Positions 15,991-24,498 of a stretch of DNA of 64,000 nt are shown here, piece after piece (position 1 is the stretch's first letter; each line of letters begins with the position of its first letter). The notes below the pieces were generated by a model. The model was not told the origin of the DNA, made no database searches, and saw only the letters and a program-made list of their open reading frames with translations. This DNA is from Flavobacterium collinsii (GTDB lineage Bacteria > Bacteroidota > Bacteroidia > Flavobacteriales > Flavobacteriaceae), in the NCBI RefSeq assembly GCF_902804485.1, contig NZ_CADCST010000082.1:62001-126000 (forward strand), written 5' to 3'. A program made the translations under genes and the position numbers.

Positions 15991-17926
15991 TCCCTTTTCC
16001 TCTTAACTTATACTTATTCTCCTTATATAAATTTCCTGCTGTAATTACATGTGCCAAAGCATCTTTTGCTAGGTCTTCATTTAATTTAACCGGAATTAGA
16101 GTGGTATCATTTTTAATTTCAAACTGTAACGGTTTCAAATTAGGTTGCATAATAACGACTTGATTTTCGACTCTAAAAGCATTGATATCATTAAACTGCA
16201 TGATGGCTCTTCCTTGTGTTTTCGCATCCAGTTTGTTTAGATTTCTTCCAACCATAGGTGTTTCAAACGGAAGTCCCAAATAACTCAATAAGGTTGGTGG
16301 AATATCAATCTGACTGGCCAATTTACTGTAAACGGCTCCTTTTTGAACGCCAGGTCCCATTATAAGAGCGGGAATGTGAAACTTATTAATTGGCACTAAA
16401 TTTTTACCATACGTTCTGGTGTTGTGATCTGCGATTACAATAAAAATCGTGTTTTTGAAATAAGGCTCTTTTTTAGCCATTTCAAAAAATTTCCCAATCG
16501 AGAAGTCAGCATATTTCATAGCATTGTTTACGGTTGCCGGTTTGGCATCATAAGGTTTGATTCTTCCCGCAGGATATTCAAAAGGCTCATGATTGGAGGT
16601 CGAAAACATTAAAGAAAAGAAAGGTTTGTCTCCTTTTGCTTTAAAATAGTTATTGGCTTTGGTTACCAGATCTTCATCTGAATATCCCCAGGTTCCTTTA
16701 AAAGCATATTTATTCCCATCAGATTCAAAATCTTCCTGGTCTACGATATCCTGAAATCCATTTCCGTTAAAAAAGGATGCCATATTGTCAAAATTTGCCA
16801 TTCCACCATAAATAAAACTGGTGTCATATCCTTTTTGTTTTAACGCGTCGGCCAATGTAAAAAATCCTTGCTGTGAGTTTCCTAATTTCACTACACTTTC
16901 TGAAGGTGAAGGTAAAAATCCAGTCACTACCGCTTCGATTCCGCGTACACTTCGCGTTCCTGTGCAGTACAAATTGGTGAACAATAAACCTTCTTTAGAT
17001 AGTTTATCAAATTCAGGTGTTAGTGGTTTTCCGCCCAAAATACCAACGTACTCCGCCCCTAAACTTTCCTGTAGAAAAATAACCAGATTATATGGTTTCT
17101 TCAAAAGCGTGTCCGGTTGCTGTACATGCAGAAATGGAATTTCAGCGTCTGTAAAATCACCAGGTCCGGCCAACATGTATTTTTTTACACGAGCGATTGC
17201 CTCGGCTTCTTCCATTTTACCATACATCTTGGTATTTCCCTCATTTTTAATTGAGTAAGCTGCAAAAGCTACCGTATAAAAAGAATTCAATCCCAAAGTA
17301 TTGGTTAACTGATCTGTTGAAAATACAGCATTACTCGCATTAATCGGGCGTTTTGAAGTAAGACTTGAACGAGCTCCAAAAAACAATAAAAAAGCCAATA
17401 ATGGAAAAACCATCGATTTAAATTTATAGTCAGCACTGCTGGTATAGAAGTATTTTTTTCCCTTCTTGAAAGCAAAATACAGCACTACTCCTAAAATTAA
17501 AAAAGTCACGATGATCGAGGTCAGATAACTTTTTAAAAGCATTCCGACTACTTCTTTAGGGTAAATCAGGTAATCTAAGAAAATTTTATTCGGACGTGTG
17601 TCGTATTGTTTTACAAAATCCGGTGTTGCCAACTCCACAAAAAGAATCAGAAACAGGAATAAAAAGCTGTAAACTACAAGGAATTTATTGGTAAACTTTA
17701 ATGCTTTATTGGGCAAAAAAGTAATTAAAACTGCCGGCAGGAAAGACATATAACATAGTAAGATCATATCCATTCGAAGTCCGATTGGGAAAATGTACCA
17801 GAAATTTGGCGTTTCTACTACTCTGTCTTTAAAAATAAAGAACAAAAATAATCGGCTTAAAGTAGTAATCAACAATCCAATTAAGATGAAATTGATGATG
17901 GGTTTTAAAAAACTTAATTTTTTCAT
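15983..17926 (-). CDS. LTA synthase-like membrane sulfatase (phosphoglycerol or phosphoethanolamine transferase family)
   Basis: The protein has 647 residues. Five membrane helices cover about 1-175, and a periplasmic alkaline-phosphatase/sulfatase domain covers about 260-610. The nucleophile is likely the Thr in 'YCTGTRSVRG', with metal ligands in 'IFLQESLGAEY', 'MFSTSNHEPF' and 'VIADHNTRT'. In Firmicutes such enzymes polymerise lipoteichoic acid; Bacteroidota have no LTA, so it more likely transfers a phosphoglycerol or similar headgroup to an envelope lipid or glycan. It shares no close neighbour of known function. The small acidic gene upstream is co-directional, 57 bases away. Confidence 0.85.
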   Translation of the reverse strand: MKKLSFLKPIINFILIGLLITTLSRLFLFFIFKDRVVETPNFWYIFPIGLRMDMILLCYMSFLPAVLITFLPNKALKFTNKFLVVYSFLFLFLILFVELATPDFVKQYDTRPNKIFLDYLIYPKEVVGMLLKSYLTSIIVTFLILGVVLYFAFKKGKKYFYTSSADYKFKSMVFPLLAFLLFFGARSSLTSKRPINASNAVFSTDQLTNTLGLNSFYTVAFAAYSIKNEGNTKMYGKMEEAEAIARVKKYMLAGPGDFTDAEIPFLHVQQPDTLLKKPYNLVIFLQESLGAEYVGILGGKPLTPEFDKLSKEGLLFTNLYCTGTRSVRGIEAVVTGFLPSPSESVVKLGNSQQGFFTLADALKQKGYDTSFIYGGMANFDNMASFFNGNGFQDIVDQEDFESDGNKYAFKGTWGYSDEDLVTKANNYFKAKGDKPFFSLMFSTSNHEPFEYPAGRIKPYDAKPATVNNAMKYADFSIGKFFEMAKKEPYFKNTIFIVIADHNTRTYGKNLVPINKFHIPALIMGPGVQKGAVYSKLASQIDIPPTLLSYLGLPFETPMVGRNLNKLDAKTQGRAIMQFNDINAFRVENQVVIMQPNLKPLQFEIKNDTTLIPVKLNEDLAKDALAHVITAGNLYKENKYKLRGKGTK

Positions 17927-17983
17927 TAGAAAGATTTAAATGTTTTTGGATTGGGGCCTATCATAAAGACACACTGTATGACT

Positions 17984-18211
17984 TTACTCTTCGTAACGGT
18001 TTATTTCCCGATCGTAAAACTCATTCGCTAAAACAATTAAACCTTCCATCTCTGCATTTAGCTCTGCTTCGTCAAGATCTTCGGCTTCTTCCATGAATTC
18101 TACCTCATCATCTTTTAAATTGATTATGAATCTTGGATAATCCAGGTGAATGATAAAAATATCATCTGGAAAATCAGTATTGTCTCCGAGTAAAAATTTA
18201 GGTAATTCCAT
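17984..18211 (-). CDS. Small acidic protein of unknown function
   Basis: This 75-residue protein is rich in Asp and Glu. It has a first half with alternating hydrophobic residues that looks like a small beta-sheet ('IFIIHLDYPRFIINLKD') and an acidic helical C-terminal half. No signal peptide, Cys or known motif is seen. It lies upstream of the LtaS-like gene in the same direction with a typical ATG. I believe similar small proteins occur in related Flavobacterium, but I cannot name a family. Confidence 0.6.
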   Translation of the reverse strand: MELPKFLLGDNTDFPDDIFIIHLDYPRFIINLKDDEVEFMEEAEDLDEAELNAEMEGLIVLANEFYDREINRYEE

Positions 18212-18324
18212 TTTTATTTATTTATTATTTTATTTATTGTTTTACAGACTGCAATGATTTAAAGAGCTTTCAGGATACTTAGCGAATCCTTTTTATCTGT
18301 GGCTGATTCTTTTGCCGTTCAAAT

Positions 18325-19710
18325 TTAAGTATTTGAAACTGAATTTCTGATTAATTTTTTGGTCAGGTAATGAAAACGAATATAAAGAAATATTGCTGCT
18401 GTGGTAAGTCCGGCCAAAAGTCCGATCCAGACTCCCTCTGCTTTTAATTCGGTATATTCAGCAAGATAATATGAAATTGGAAAACCAATGATCCAATAGG
18501 CTACAAAGGTAATGTACATTGGGATTTTCACATCCTGCAAGCCTCGCAAAGCTCCGAGAACAACAACCTGAATTCCATCAGAAATTTGAAAAACGGCCGC
18601 TATTAAAAGTAATTTTGATGCAATGCCAATTACCTCGTTATTATCCAGAAGCTGACCTCCGTTTTCCATATTCAAAAAGATATGCGGCAGAAAATCATGA
18701 AACGCCACAAAAAGTATAGCAAAAAAAGTTTCAATTATAATCGCCAGTAAAAAGATCGAACGAGCCACCACAACTAAATTTTTATAATCCATTAAACCTC
18801 TTTGGTTACTCACTCTAATCATCGAAGTCACACTCAATCCCATCGCAAACATAAAAGTCATTGACGCCAGACTTAAAGCAATTTGATTGGCTGCCTGACT
18901 GGTTTTTCCAATGTTACCGCAAAGCCAGATAGAGGCAGTAAACAAAACTACTTCAAAAAGCATTTGCATTGCCGATGGAAATCCGATACTGATTATTTTT
19001 TTCAGAGTTTCTTTTTTAATTTCGTCAAAGCTGAAGTTTTTGAAGAAACGTTTCAAATCTTCTCTTCTCGACAGCATAATATGCATGAACATAACCAAAA
19101 ATATTCTTGAAATTACAGTCCCCAAAGCAGCCCCAATAATTCCCATTTTTGGAAAAATCCAGATTCCGTAAATCAATACATAGTTAATTCCAACGTGGAG
19201 TACGTTGGCCATAATCATGGCGTACATTGAATATTTGGTCATCGAAAGTCCGTCAGCAAACTGCTTGTAGCCCTGATACACAATTAACGGAATTAAAGAG
19301 AAAGCAACCCAATCCAGATAAGGTTTTGCAAGCGCGATTACATCAGCAGGCTGTTGCAATAACTCCATTATCGGTTTTGCGAGAACAATAATTCCGAAAA
19401 GTAATAATCCTAAGAGTATGCATAAAAACAATCCGTGGTGAAATGCAGAACGGATTTTACCATCATTTTTTTCAGCATCTCCTTCCGCTACAATTGGTGT
19501 AATGGCGGTAGAAAAACCAATTCCTAACGACATAGCGATAAAAATCATACTGTTTCCTAATGAAACTGCCGCTAATTCTGTACTTCCTAACTTTCCAACC
19601 ATTATGTTATCGACAATACCAATTAAGGTATGCCCGACCATTCCTAATATAATGGGATATGCTAATCTTAAATTATATGAAAACTCTTTGGTATACTGCT
19701 TTAAATTCAC
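18325..19710 (-). CDS. MATE-family multidrug/Na+ or H+ antiporter
   Basis: The protein has 461 residues, twelve predicted helices and two MatE repeats. The N-terminal 'RLAYPIILGMVGHTLIGIVDNIMVG' and 'AVSLGNSMIFIAMSLGIG' segments are diagnostic. Members export cationic drugs or metabolites in exchange for Na+ or H+. It is divergent from the small outer-membrane barrel gene, and the 183-base gap between them should hold both promoters. Length is normal and the frame is intact. Confidence 0.92.
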   Translation of the reverse strand: MNLKQYTKEFSYNLRLAYPIILGMVGHTLIGIVDNIMVGKLGSTELAAVSLGNSMIFIAMSLGIGFSTAITPIVAEGDAEKNDGKIRSAFHHGLFLCILLGLLLFGIIVLAKPIMELLQQPADVIALAKPYLDWVAFSLIPLIVYQGYKQFADGLSMTKYSMYAMIMANVLHVGINYVLIYGIWIFPKMGIIGAALGTVISRIFLVMFMHIMLSRREDLKRFFKNFSFDEIKKETLKKIISIGFPSAMQMLFEVVLFTASIWLCGNIGKTSQAANQIALSLASMTFMFAMGLSVTSMIRVSNQRGLMDYKNLVVVARSIFLLAIIIETFFAILFVAFHDFLPHIFLNMENGGQLLDNNEVIGIASKLLLIAAVFQISDGIQVVVLGALRGLQDVKIPMYITFVAYWIIGFPISYYLAEYTELKAEGVWIGLLAGLTTAAIFLYIRFHYLTKKLIRNSVSNT

Positions 19711-19893
19711 TTCTATTCTCTTTTAGTCGGCAAAGATAATCAGAAGCTTTGGATTCTTTGATACTATTAAAAACATAAGCAAATATTAAGGCTTTTTTAA
19801 CGAACACAGATATTATATAACAATTACTAAAAATTATATAACAGCCCCCTGAGGTCTTAAAAGTATTTTTACAGTATTAGAAATTTAAAAAAG

Positions 19894-20403
19894 ATGGTCA
19901 TGAGAAATTTAAAAATGTTATGCCTCGCTGCTTTCGCTTTACTATACGCCAATACAACTTTCGCTCAGGACAGTGCCGTTAAAAACTATAATCAGGGCTT
20001 TAGATTAGGCTTTGGTTTAAATGGTGGTATCCCGACCGATAATGACTACAAATGGTCACTTGGTGGAGATGTTCGTCTGCAATATGATTTATCTAAAAGA
20101 ACATCGTTGACCTTAACTACAGGTTTTACAAACCTTTTTATGAAAGACGAAGCAAAAGATCTTGGATTTATTCCTGCTAAAGCAGGTTTTAAAGCATTTA
20201 TCTGGGAAGATCAGTTTTATATTTTGGGAGAAGTGGGAGCTGGTTTTGCCGTAACTAACGGTTATAACGACACTACTTTTTTATGGGCTCCGGGAATTGG
20301 GTATGCCACTAAATACATCGACATTAGTGTCCGCTACGAAGATTATAACAAATTCAAAACCAATCAGGTTGCTTTGCGTTTAGCCTATGGTTTTGATTTA
20401 TAA
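19894..20403 (+). CDS. Small outer-membrane beta-barrel protein
   Basis: The protein has 169 residues and begins with a signal peptide cleaved after 'NTTFA'. The rest alternates aromatic and small residues in about eight strands and ends 'VALRLAYGFDL', an outer-membrane insertion signal. It resembles the small barrels common in Bacteroidota, with no assigned function. An ATG two codons downstream (19900) is an equally good start. A strong terminator follows. Confidence 0.75.
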   Translation: MVMRNLKMLCLAAFALLYANTTFAQDSAVKNYNQGFRLGFGLNGGIPTDNDYKWSLGGDVRLQYDLSKRTSLTLTTGFTNLFMKDEAKDLGFIPAKAGFKAFIWEDQFYILGEVGAGFAVTNGYNDTTFLWAPGIGYATKYIDISVRYEDYNKFKTNQVALRLAYGFDL

Positions 20404-20437
20404 AAGTTAGGTTTAATTTATTTTTTTGTTTTTGGTA

Positions 20438-20476
20438 TGAACCCGGTAGAGAGTAAGCTCTATCGGGTTTTGTTTT
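20438..20476 (+). terminator. Intrinsic terminator after the small barrel gene
   Basis: aacccggtagag (20440-20451) pairs with ctctatcgggtt (20458-20469) with one G-U pair and is followed by a T-rich tract. Confidence 0.85.
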
Positions 20477-20572
20477 GTCTTTTACCATTGGTCAAAAGAT
20501 AACTGCCATTAGTCAAATGATTTTTCCGGATTGGTTTAGAACGCGGTAATTCGCTGAAAAATTAATCCAATC

Positions 20573-21508
20573 ATGAACAAAACAGTTTTTTATCTATCAC
20601 AGCTTTTTATCTTTTTTCTGATCAGCATTTCTGCACGATCACAATCAAAATTTTCAGGAGAATTTAAAGTCGATTATGTTCCGTTTTCTAATTACGTACG
20701 CCCAATGGACAGTACCAAAACAAGCGCCGAAAGTAATTTTAAAAGGGCACAGATCGCATTCGAAGTGCCTCTTTCTTTAAAAATGGACCAATACAATCAT
20801 CCAAGACTCTGGTCTCTTTTTATGGATGGAAGTTATGCCCGAATGGAAAATAAAAATTATGAAATTCCTTCTCTTCCGGTAGAATTCCAGGGCGGGTTCC
20901 CTAATGAACTGCTGAATGCGCAAATTGGAGTCAAACACCTCCGCTCTATTTCTCCCTCCTGGTCTTTAATGGTTATGCTCTCCGTTGGTGTTTATACGGA
21001 CATGGTCGAAATCAATAAAGATGATGTTTTAATTCAGGGTGGAGTTCTTTTTATCAAACAATTCAATCCCAATCTGGCTTTTGGTATGGGGCCGGTTTTA
21101 ACCAATAGTTTTGGTGTTCCAATGGTGCTTCCCGGAATTTATTTTAATTGGGAATCCAGAGGTGCTCTGCATTTTAAAGTTGCATTTCCTGAAGGTTTAG
21201 AACTTGGGTATCGAATGTCTGACACTTTTGATTTGAAAGCGGTTGGAGAACTCAGCGGTATGACTGCAGAAACCAGGGTTGGAAACAAATCTTCGTTATT
21301 GGGATATCAGCAAATTATTGCGGGAATAAGACCGCAGATCAAGTTTGGTGAACATTGGACTTTAGAACCGACTGCCGGAACGACTATTGTGCGAAACTTT
21401 TCTACTACGAGCCGAAAAATAAAAGACATTTTTAAAGAAAAGGATATTGCTAATCCAAGATTTACGACCACCTTTTATGGAGCGGTCGCTTTAAAATGGA
21501 AGTTCTAA
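20573..21508 (+). CDS. DUF6268-type outer-membrane protein
   Basis: The protein has 311 residues with a signal peptide ('FFLISISARSQ'), followed by repeated amphipathic strands and a terminal aromatic strand 'FYGAVALKWKF', so it is predicted to be an outer-membrane barrel. It resembles the DUF6268 group of Bacteroidota outer-membrane proteins, whose function is not established. It lies on the opposite strand to the LytTR regulator, converging with it over a shared terminator. Confidence 0.65.
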   Translation: MNKTVFYLSQLFIFFLISISARSQSKFSGEFKVDYVPFSNYVRPMDSTKTSAESNFKRAQIAFEVPLSLKMDQYNHPRLWSLFMDGSYARMENKNYEIPSLPVEFQGGFPNELLNAQIGVKHLRSISPSWSLMVMLSVGVYTDMVEINKDDVLIQGGVLFIKQFNPNLAFGMGPVLTNSFGVPMVLPGIYFNWESRGALHFKVAFPEGLELGYRMSDTFDLKAVGELSGMTAETRVGNKSSLLGYQQIIAGIRPQIKFGEHWTLEPTAGTTIVRNFSTTSRKIKDIFKEKDIANPRFTTTFYGAVALKWKF

Positions 21509-21565
21509 AGCTATTTTCTAACTGTTGGAAATAAATAAACAGCAAGAAACAGCAATTTAACACCT

Positions 21566-21617
21566 AAAAAAATCTCCTCTATAACCGGCTTTGTTCGTTT
21601 ATAGAAGAGATTTTTTG
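21566..21617. terminator. Bidirectional terminator between the DUF6268-type gene and the LytTR regulator
   Basis: aaaaaatctcctctataa (21567-21584) pairs with ttatagaagagatttttt (21599-21616) apart from one mismatch. A and T tracts flank it on both sides, as expected for convergent genes. Confidence 0.85.
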
Positions 21618-21683
21618 CGTTTTTTTAATATAAACCTATCTTTCTTGAAGGTAAATTCATTTTTTAGAAATTACATCAACGGT

Positions 21684-22397
21684 TTATCTACTTAGTAAGT
21701 TTTTATAAACTACCTCTTTCAATAAAGCTTCGCGGCGTGTTCTTGAAATGGGCAGTTCTTGTCCTTTTACGAACAATCGCCCACCGGAAACAGAATCAAT
21801 ATGGGTAATATTGACAAGGAAAGATTTATGAATTCTGAAGAAAATCTCTGTTGGAAGTGTTTCTTCTAAAGAGATCATTGTCTGATGAATAACAAGAACC
21901 TTGTCTTTAAAATGAAGTTTTGCATAGTTTTGCATGCCTTCGATATAGAGAATATCAAGCCAGGAAATTTTTTGAAAGCCTTCTTCCTGACGCACGTACA
22001 AATAAGGATCTAATTGATTCTGCTTCGGAGAAACTGTCATCTGATGCCATTGTTTTGCTTTTAGAGCTGCCTGATAAAAACGCTGAAACGTAATGGGTTT
22101 TAATAAATAATCAACCACCTGCAAACGGTACCCCTCCAGAGCATATTCCGAATAAGCTGTAGTGAAAATGACCAAAGGCGGATTATCCAGCGATTCCAAA
22201 AACTCTAATCCGGAGAGATAAGGCATATTAATATCCAAAAACAACAAATCAATCTGTTTTTCCTGAATGTAGGACGTGGCTTCTAGTGCAGAGGCACAGG
22301 TACCCGCAACTTCAAGAAAATCAATTTTAGAGACAAAATCTACTATTCCGTTTCTTGCGATAGGTTCATCGTCGATAACCAGACATTTCATGTTCAT
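21684..22397 (-). CDS. LytTR-family response regulator
   Basis: The protein has 237 residues. It has a receiver domain with the acidic pair 'DDE' (9-11), phospho-acceptor D55 in 'LFLDINMP', conserved Thr in 'FTTAYSEYALEGY' and Lys in 'DYLLKPI'. A LytTR DNA-binding domain follows ('YLYVRQEEGFQKISWLDILY', 'RIHKSFLVNI'). It controls gene expression when phosphorylated by its partner, almost certainly the LytS-type kinase encoded immediately upstream. An ATG two codons inside is an alternative start. Confidence 0.92.
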   Translation of the reverse strand: MNMKCLVIDDEPIARNGIVDFVSKIDFLEVAGTCASALEATSYIQEKQIDLLFLDINMPYLSGLEFLESLDNPPLVIFTTAYSEYALEGYRLQVVDYLLKPITFQRFYQAALKAKQWHQMTVSPKQNQLDPYLYVRQEEGFQKISWLDILYIEGMQNYAKLHFKDKVLVIHQTMISLEETLPTEIFFRIHKSFLVNITHIDSVSGGRLFVKGQELPISRTRREALLKEVVYKNLLSR

Positions 22398-22433
22398 ATT
22401 TTGCTGTTTTTTATTATTTTTTTTCTCTCGCAG

Positions 22434-22515
22434 ATCTAGCAGATCAGGCAGATTTTTTCTTTCTTTTTACCCAATCAAAAATCTGCAATCGTTAATCTTC
22501 AATCTAAAATCTTTT
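22434..22515. repeat. Heptamer-iterated fold-back between kinase and regulator genes
   Basis: aatctgc, aatcgtt, aatcttc, aatctaa and aatcttt follow one another in 7-base register from about 22479. The left side has 'gcagatctagcagatcaggcagatt', whose 'gcagattttt' faces 'aaaaatctgc'. It separates the kinase and regulator genes, which is unusual for a two-component operon. Confidence 0.6.
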
Positions 22516-22554
22516 AACTTCATGACATTGAGCTATCGGGAACGTTACACCCTT

Positions 22555-23604
22555 TTACTTTAAATCTAAAACCACCGTTACTGTAAAATCCGAATCGGTT
22601 TTATTGATATTTAGCTGGTGTTTTTCGGGGTATTGAATCGCGAGCCTTTTTTTGACATTTTCAAGTCCAAGTCCCTGATTTTTGGAAGGGATTTTATATT
22701 GCTCGGTATAGGAGTTTTCGATTTTAAATTGTAATTGCTTGGAAGTTTGCCTGCAGGATAAGTGTACATATCCCTTTTGATTGGGAAGTCTTGAAACGTG
22801 TTTAAAGGCATTTTCAATTAAAGGCACCAAAAGCAAGGGCGCAATCTGAAGCTGAGTGTCTTCGATATTCCATTTGCATTTTACTTCCAGTTCATTACCC
22901 CATCTTGTTTCTTCGACCGCAATTAGATCTTTGAGATATTTTATTTCGAGATGCAGTGGTACATATTCTTTGTTACATTCATACAATTGATACCGCAGAA
23001 TATCCGAGAACTGAACGAGTAAATCCGATGCTAGTTTTACATTGCTCTGCATTAAAATATGGATATGATTGAGTACGTTAAACATGAGATGCGGATTGAT
23101 CTGATCCTGCAAAATCCTGATTTGTGCCTCGAGATGCACTTGTTGCAACTGCGCATGATTTCTTTCTATTACATTGTGTTCCTGATAAAATCGGAGTCCG
23201 CAGGCGGTACCACAGATTAAAATAGCTGCGGGAGTACTTCCAAAAAACCTTGCCCATAAAAACTGTATCGAAGTCATGTTTGCTTCATCCGGATACAAGC
23301 GTCCGCGAGAATAGGTATTGGAAAAAACAGCATAGATAATGGCCAGACAAAAGGAAAGTACCAAAACTATAATGACGCTTTGTACAGCAAATAAAGCCAT
23401 CCTTCTTTTTCGCAAGGCATTTGGCAACAACACATCACTTAAAAAATGTGCCAAAAGACATGAACACAATAAAACCAAAAAAGCCTGAAAAGCAGCCGAT
23501 AAAAAGCCATAAGCATCTATCATCTGCGACCAGATCGTTATTCCGAGTATGCACCAAAAAAAGACTAAAAATATCCAATGTCTGTTTTTACTTTTTGTAA
23601 TCAT
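22555..23604 (-). CDS. LytS/YehU-type sensor histidine kinase
   Basis: The protein has 349 residues. Four hydrophobic helices lie in about 10-150, followed by a coiled segment and the His-kinase motif 'DQINPHLMFNVLNHI', in which the His is phosphorylated. A short ATPase domain follows, with 'VPLIENAFKHVSRL' (N box) and 'GLGLENVKKRL' (G box). There is no separate sensory domain, so the membrane part is likely to sense the signal. It probably phosphorylates the LytTR regulator encoded 157 bases downstream. Confidence 0.9.
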   Translation of the reverse strand: MITKSKNRHWIFLVFFWCILGITIWSQMIDAYGFLSAAFQAFLVLLCSCLLAHFLSDVLLPNALRKRRMALFAVQSVIIVLVLSFCLAIIYAVFSNTYSRGRLYPDEANMTSIQFLWARFFGSTPAAILICGTACGLRFYQEHNVIERNHAQLQQVHLEAQIRILQDQINPHLMFNVLNHIHILMQSNVKLASDLLVQFSDILRYQLYECNKEYVPLHLEIKYLKDLIAVEETRWGNELEVKCKWNIEDTQLQIAPLLLVPLIENAFKHVSRLPNQKGYVHLSCRQTSKQLQFKIENSYTEQYKIPSKNQGLGLENVKKRLAIQYPEKHQLNINKTDSDFTVTVVLDLK

Positions 23605-23728
23605 CTAATAGGGAATAAAAATTCATAAGAAAATTTAGGCTCAAAAATAGCCCTATATTTTTTAAACAAACAGCAAAGAACCTAAAAGATTCTTTGCTGC
23701 TAACTAGGTTCAACCAATAAATAAACCT

Positions 23729-24322
23729 TTAAAATATAAAATAACCAACGCTGACGTTAAACGAATTTGGCTTCGAGCTAAATTCTTTACTCAGATTATT
23801 TAATCCTCCCTGATAGGTAACATCTAAAGTAAACTTCCACATTTCGATTCCTGCCCCAATCTGATAGCCTATATTCGATTTATCAAATTTCCCATAGCTC
23901 GTTTTTAATTGGTTCAGCGAAGAAAAATTTTCATCCAACACATAAGAATAAACTCCTCCTCCAAAAACTCTAACATTCAGAGTAGATTGATCGATTACTT
24001 TGTAACCAATTAACAGCGGTATTTCGAGACTTCTCCAGGTTGCATTTTTAGAAGATGACTGGGCTGTTCTTTCAATTTTAGAAGATTTCTCACTATACAA
24101 AATTTCATTTTGAACATAGAAACGTTTGAAGTCAAAGCGGGCCATGGCACCACCGAAAAAACCAGCGGCATACTTTGAATCAAAACCGTTTGAAACAGGC
24201 AGTTCAGAATAGTTTGATCCTGCTTTTATTCCAACATGAATAGGAAGCGGAGATTGTGCATTTGATTTAAAAGAGATTAATGTAAAAATAACTCCCAACC
24301 ATAATAATTTGTACGTGTTCAT
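23729..24322 (-). CDS. PorT-like outer-membrane beta-barrel protein
   Basis: The protein has about 197 residues with a signal peptide ('MNTYKLLWLGVIFTLISFKSNAQ'). The mature part shows eight amphipathic strands and 'IHVGIKAGSNYSELP', the N-terminal hallmark of Bacteroidota outer-membrane protein beta-barrel domains. It ends 'FNVSVGYFIF'. I chose the inner ATG at 24322 because 12 codons upstream of it precede the signal peptide. The function is unknown; small barrels of this fold include PorT and channel-like proteins. Confidence 0.78.
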   Translation of the reverse strand: MNTYKLLWLGVIFTLISFKSNAQSPLPIHVGIKAGSNYSELPVSNGFDSKYAAGFFGGAMARFDFKRFYVQNEILYSEKSSKIERTAQSSSKNATWRSLEIPLLIGYKVIDQSTLNVRVFGGGVYSYVLDENFSSLNQLKTSYGKFDKSNIGYQIGAGIEMWKFTLDVTYQGGLNNLSKEFSSKPNSFNVSVGYFIF

Positions 24323-24446
24323 GATAATAATGTTTATTAATTTGATGCAAAGGAGCACAAACCTGAAACGCTATTAAAATTAGTTTGATGAACGACAGTT
24401 ACGTTTTGACTAACGGAGTTATTAATCGACTTTTCCTAAAAACAAC

Positions 24447-24479
24447 AAACCCGACAGGTTTCAAAAACCAGTCGGGTTT
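24447..24479 (-). terminator. Terminator after the di-haem peroxidase gene
   Basis: aaacccgacaggttt and aaaccagtcgggttt form a 14-bp hairpin with one A-A mismatch and a three-base loop. It lies 20 bases beyond the peroxidase stop in the minus-strand direction. Confidence 0.8.
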
Positions 24480-24498
24480 AGATGATATACCCCACTAT

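Noticed and set aside
22398..22554. Frameshifted extension of the LytS kinase or regulator in the gap between them
   Set aside because: Both proteins are complete. The gap is made of 7-base iterations.
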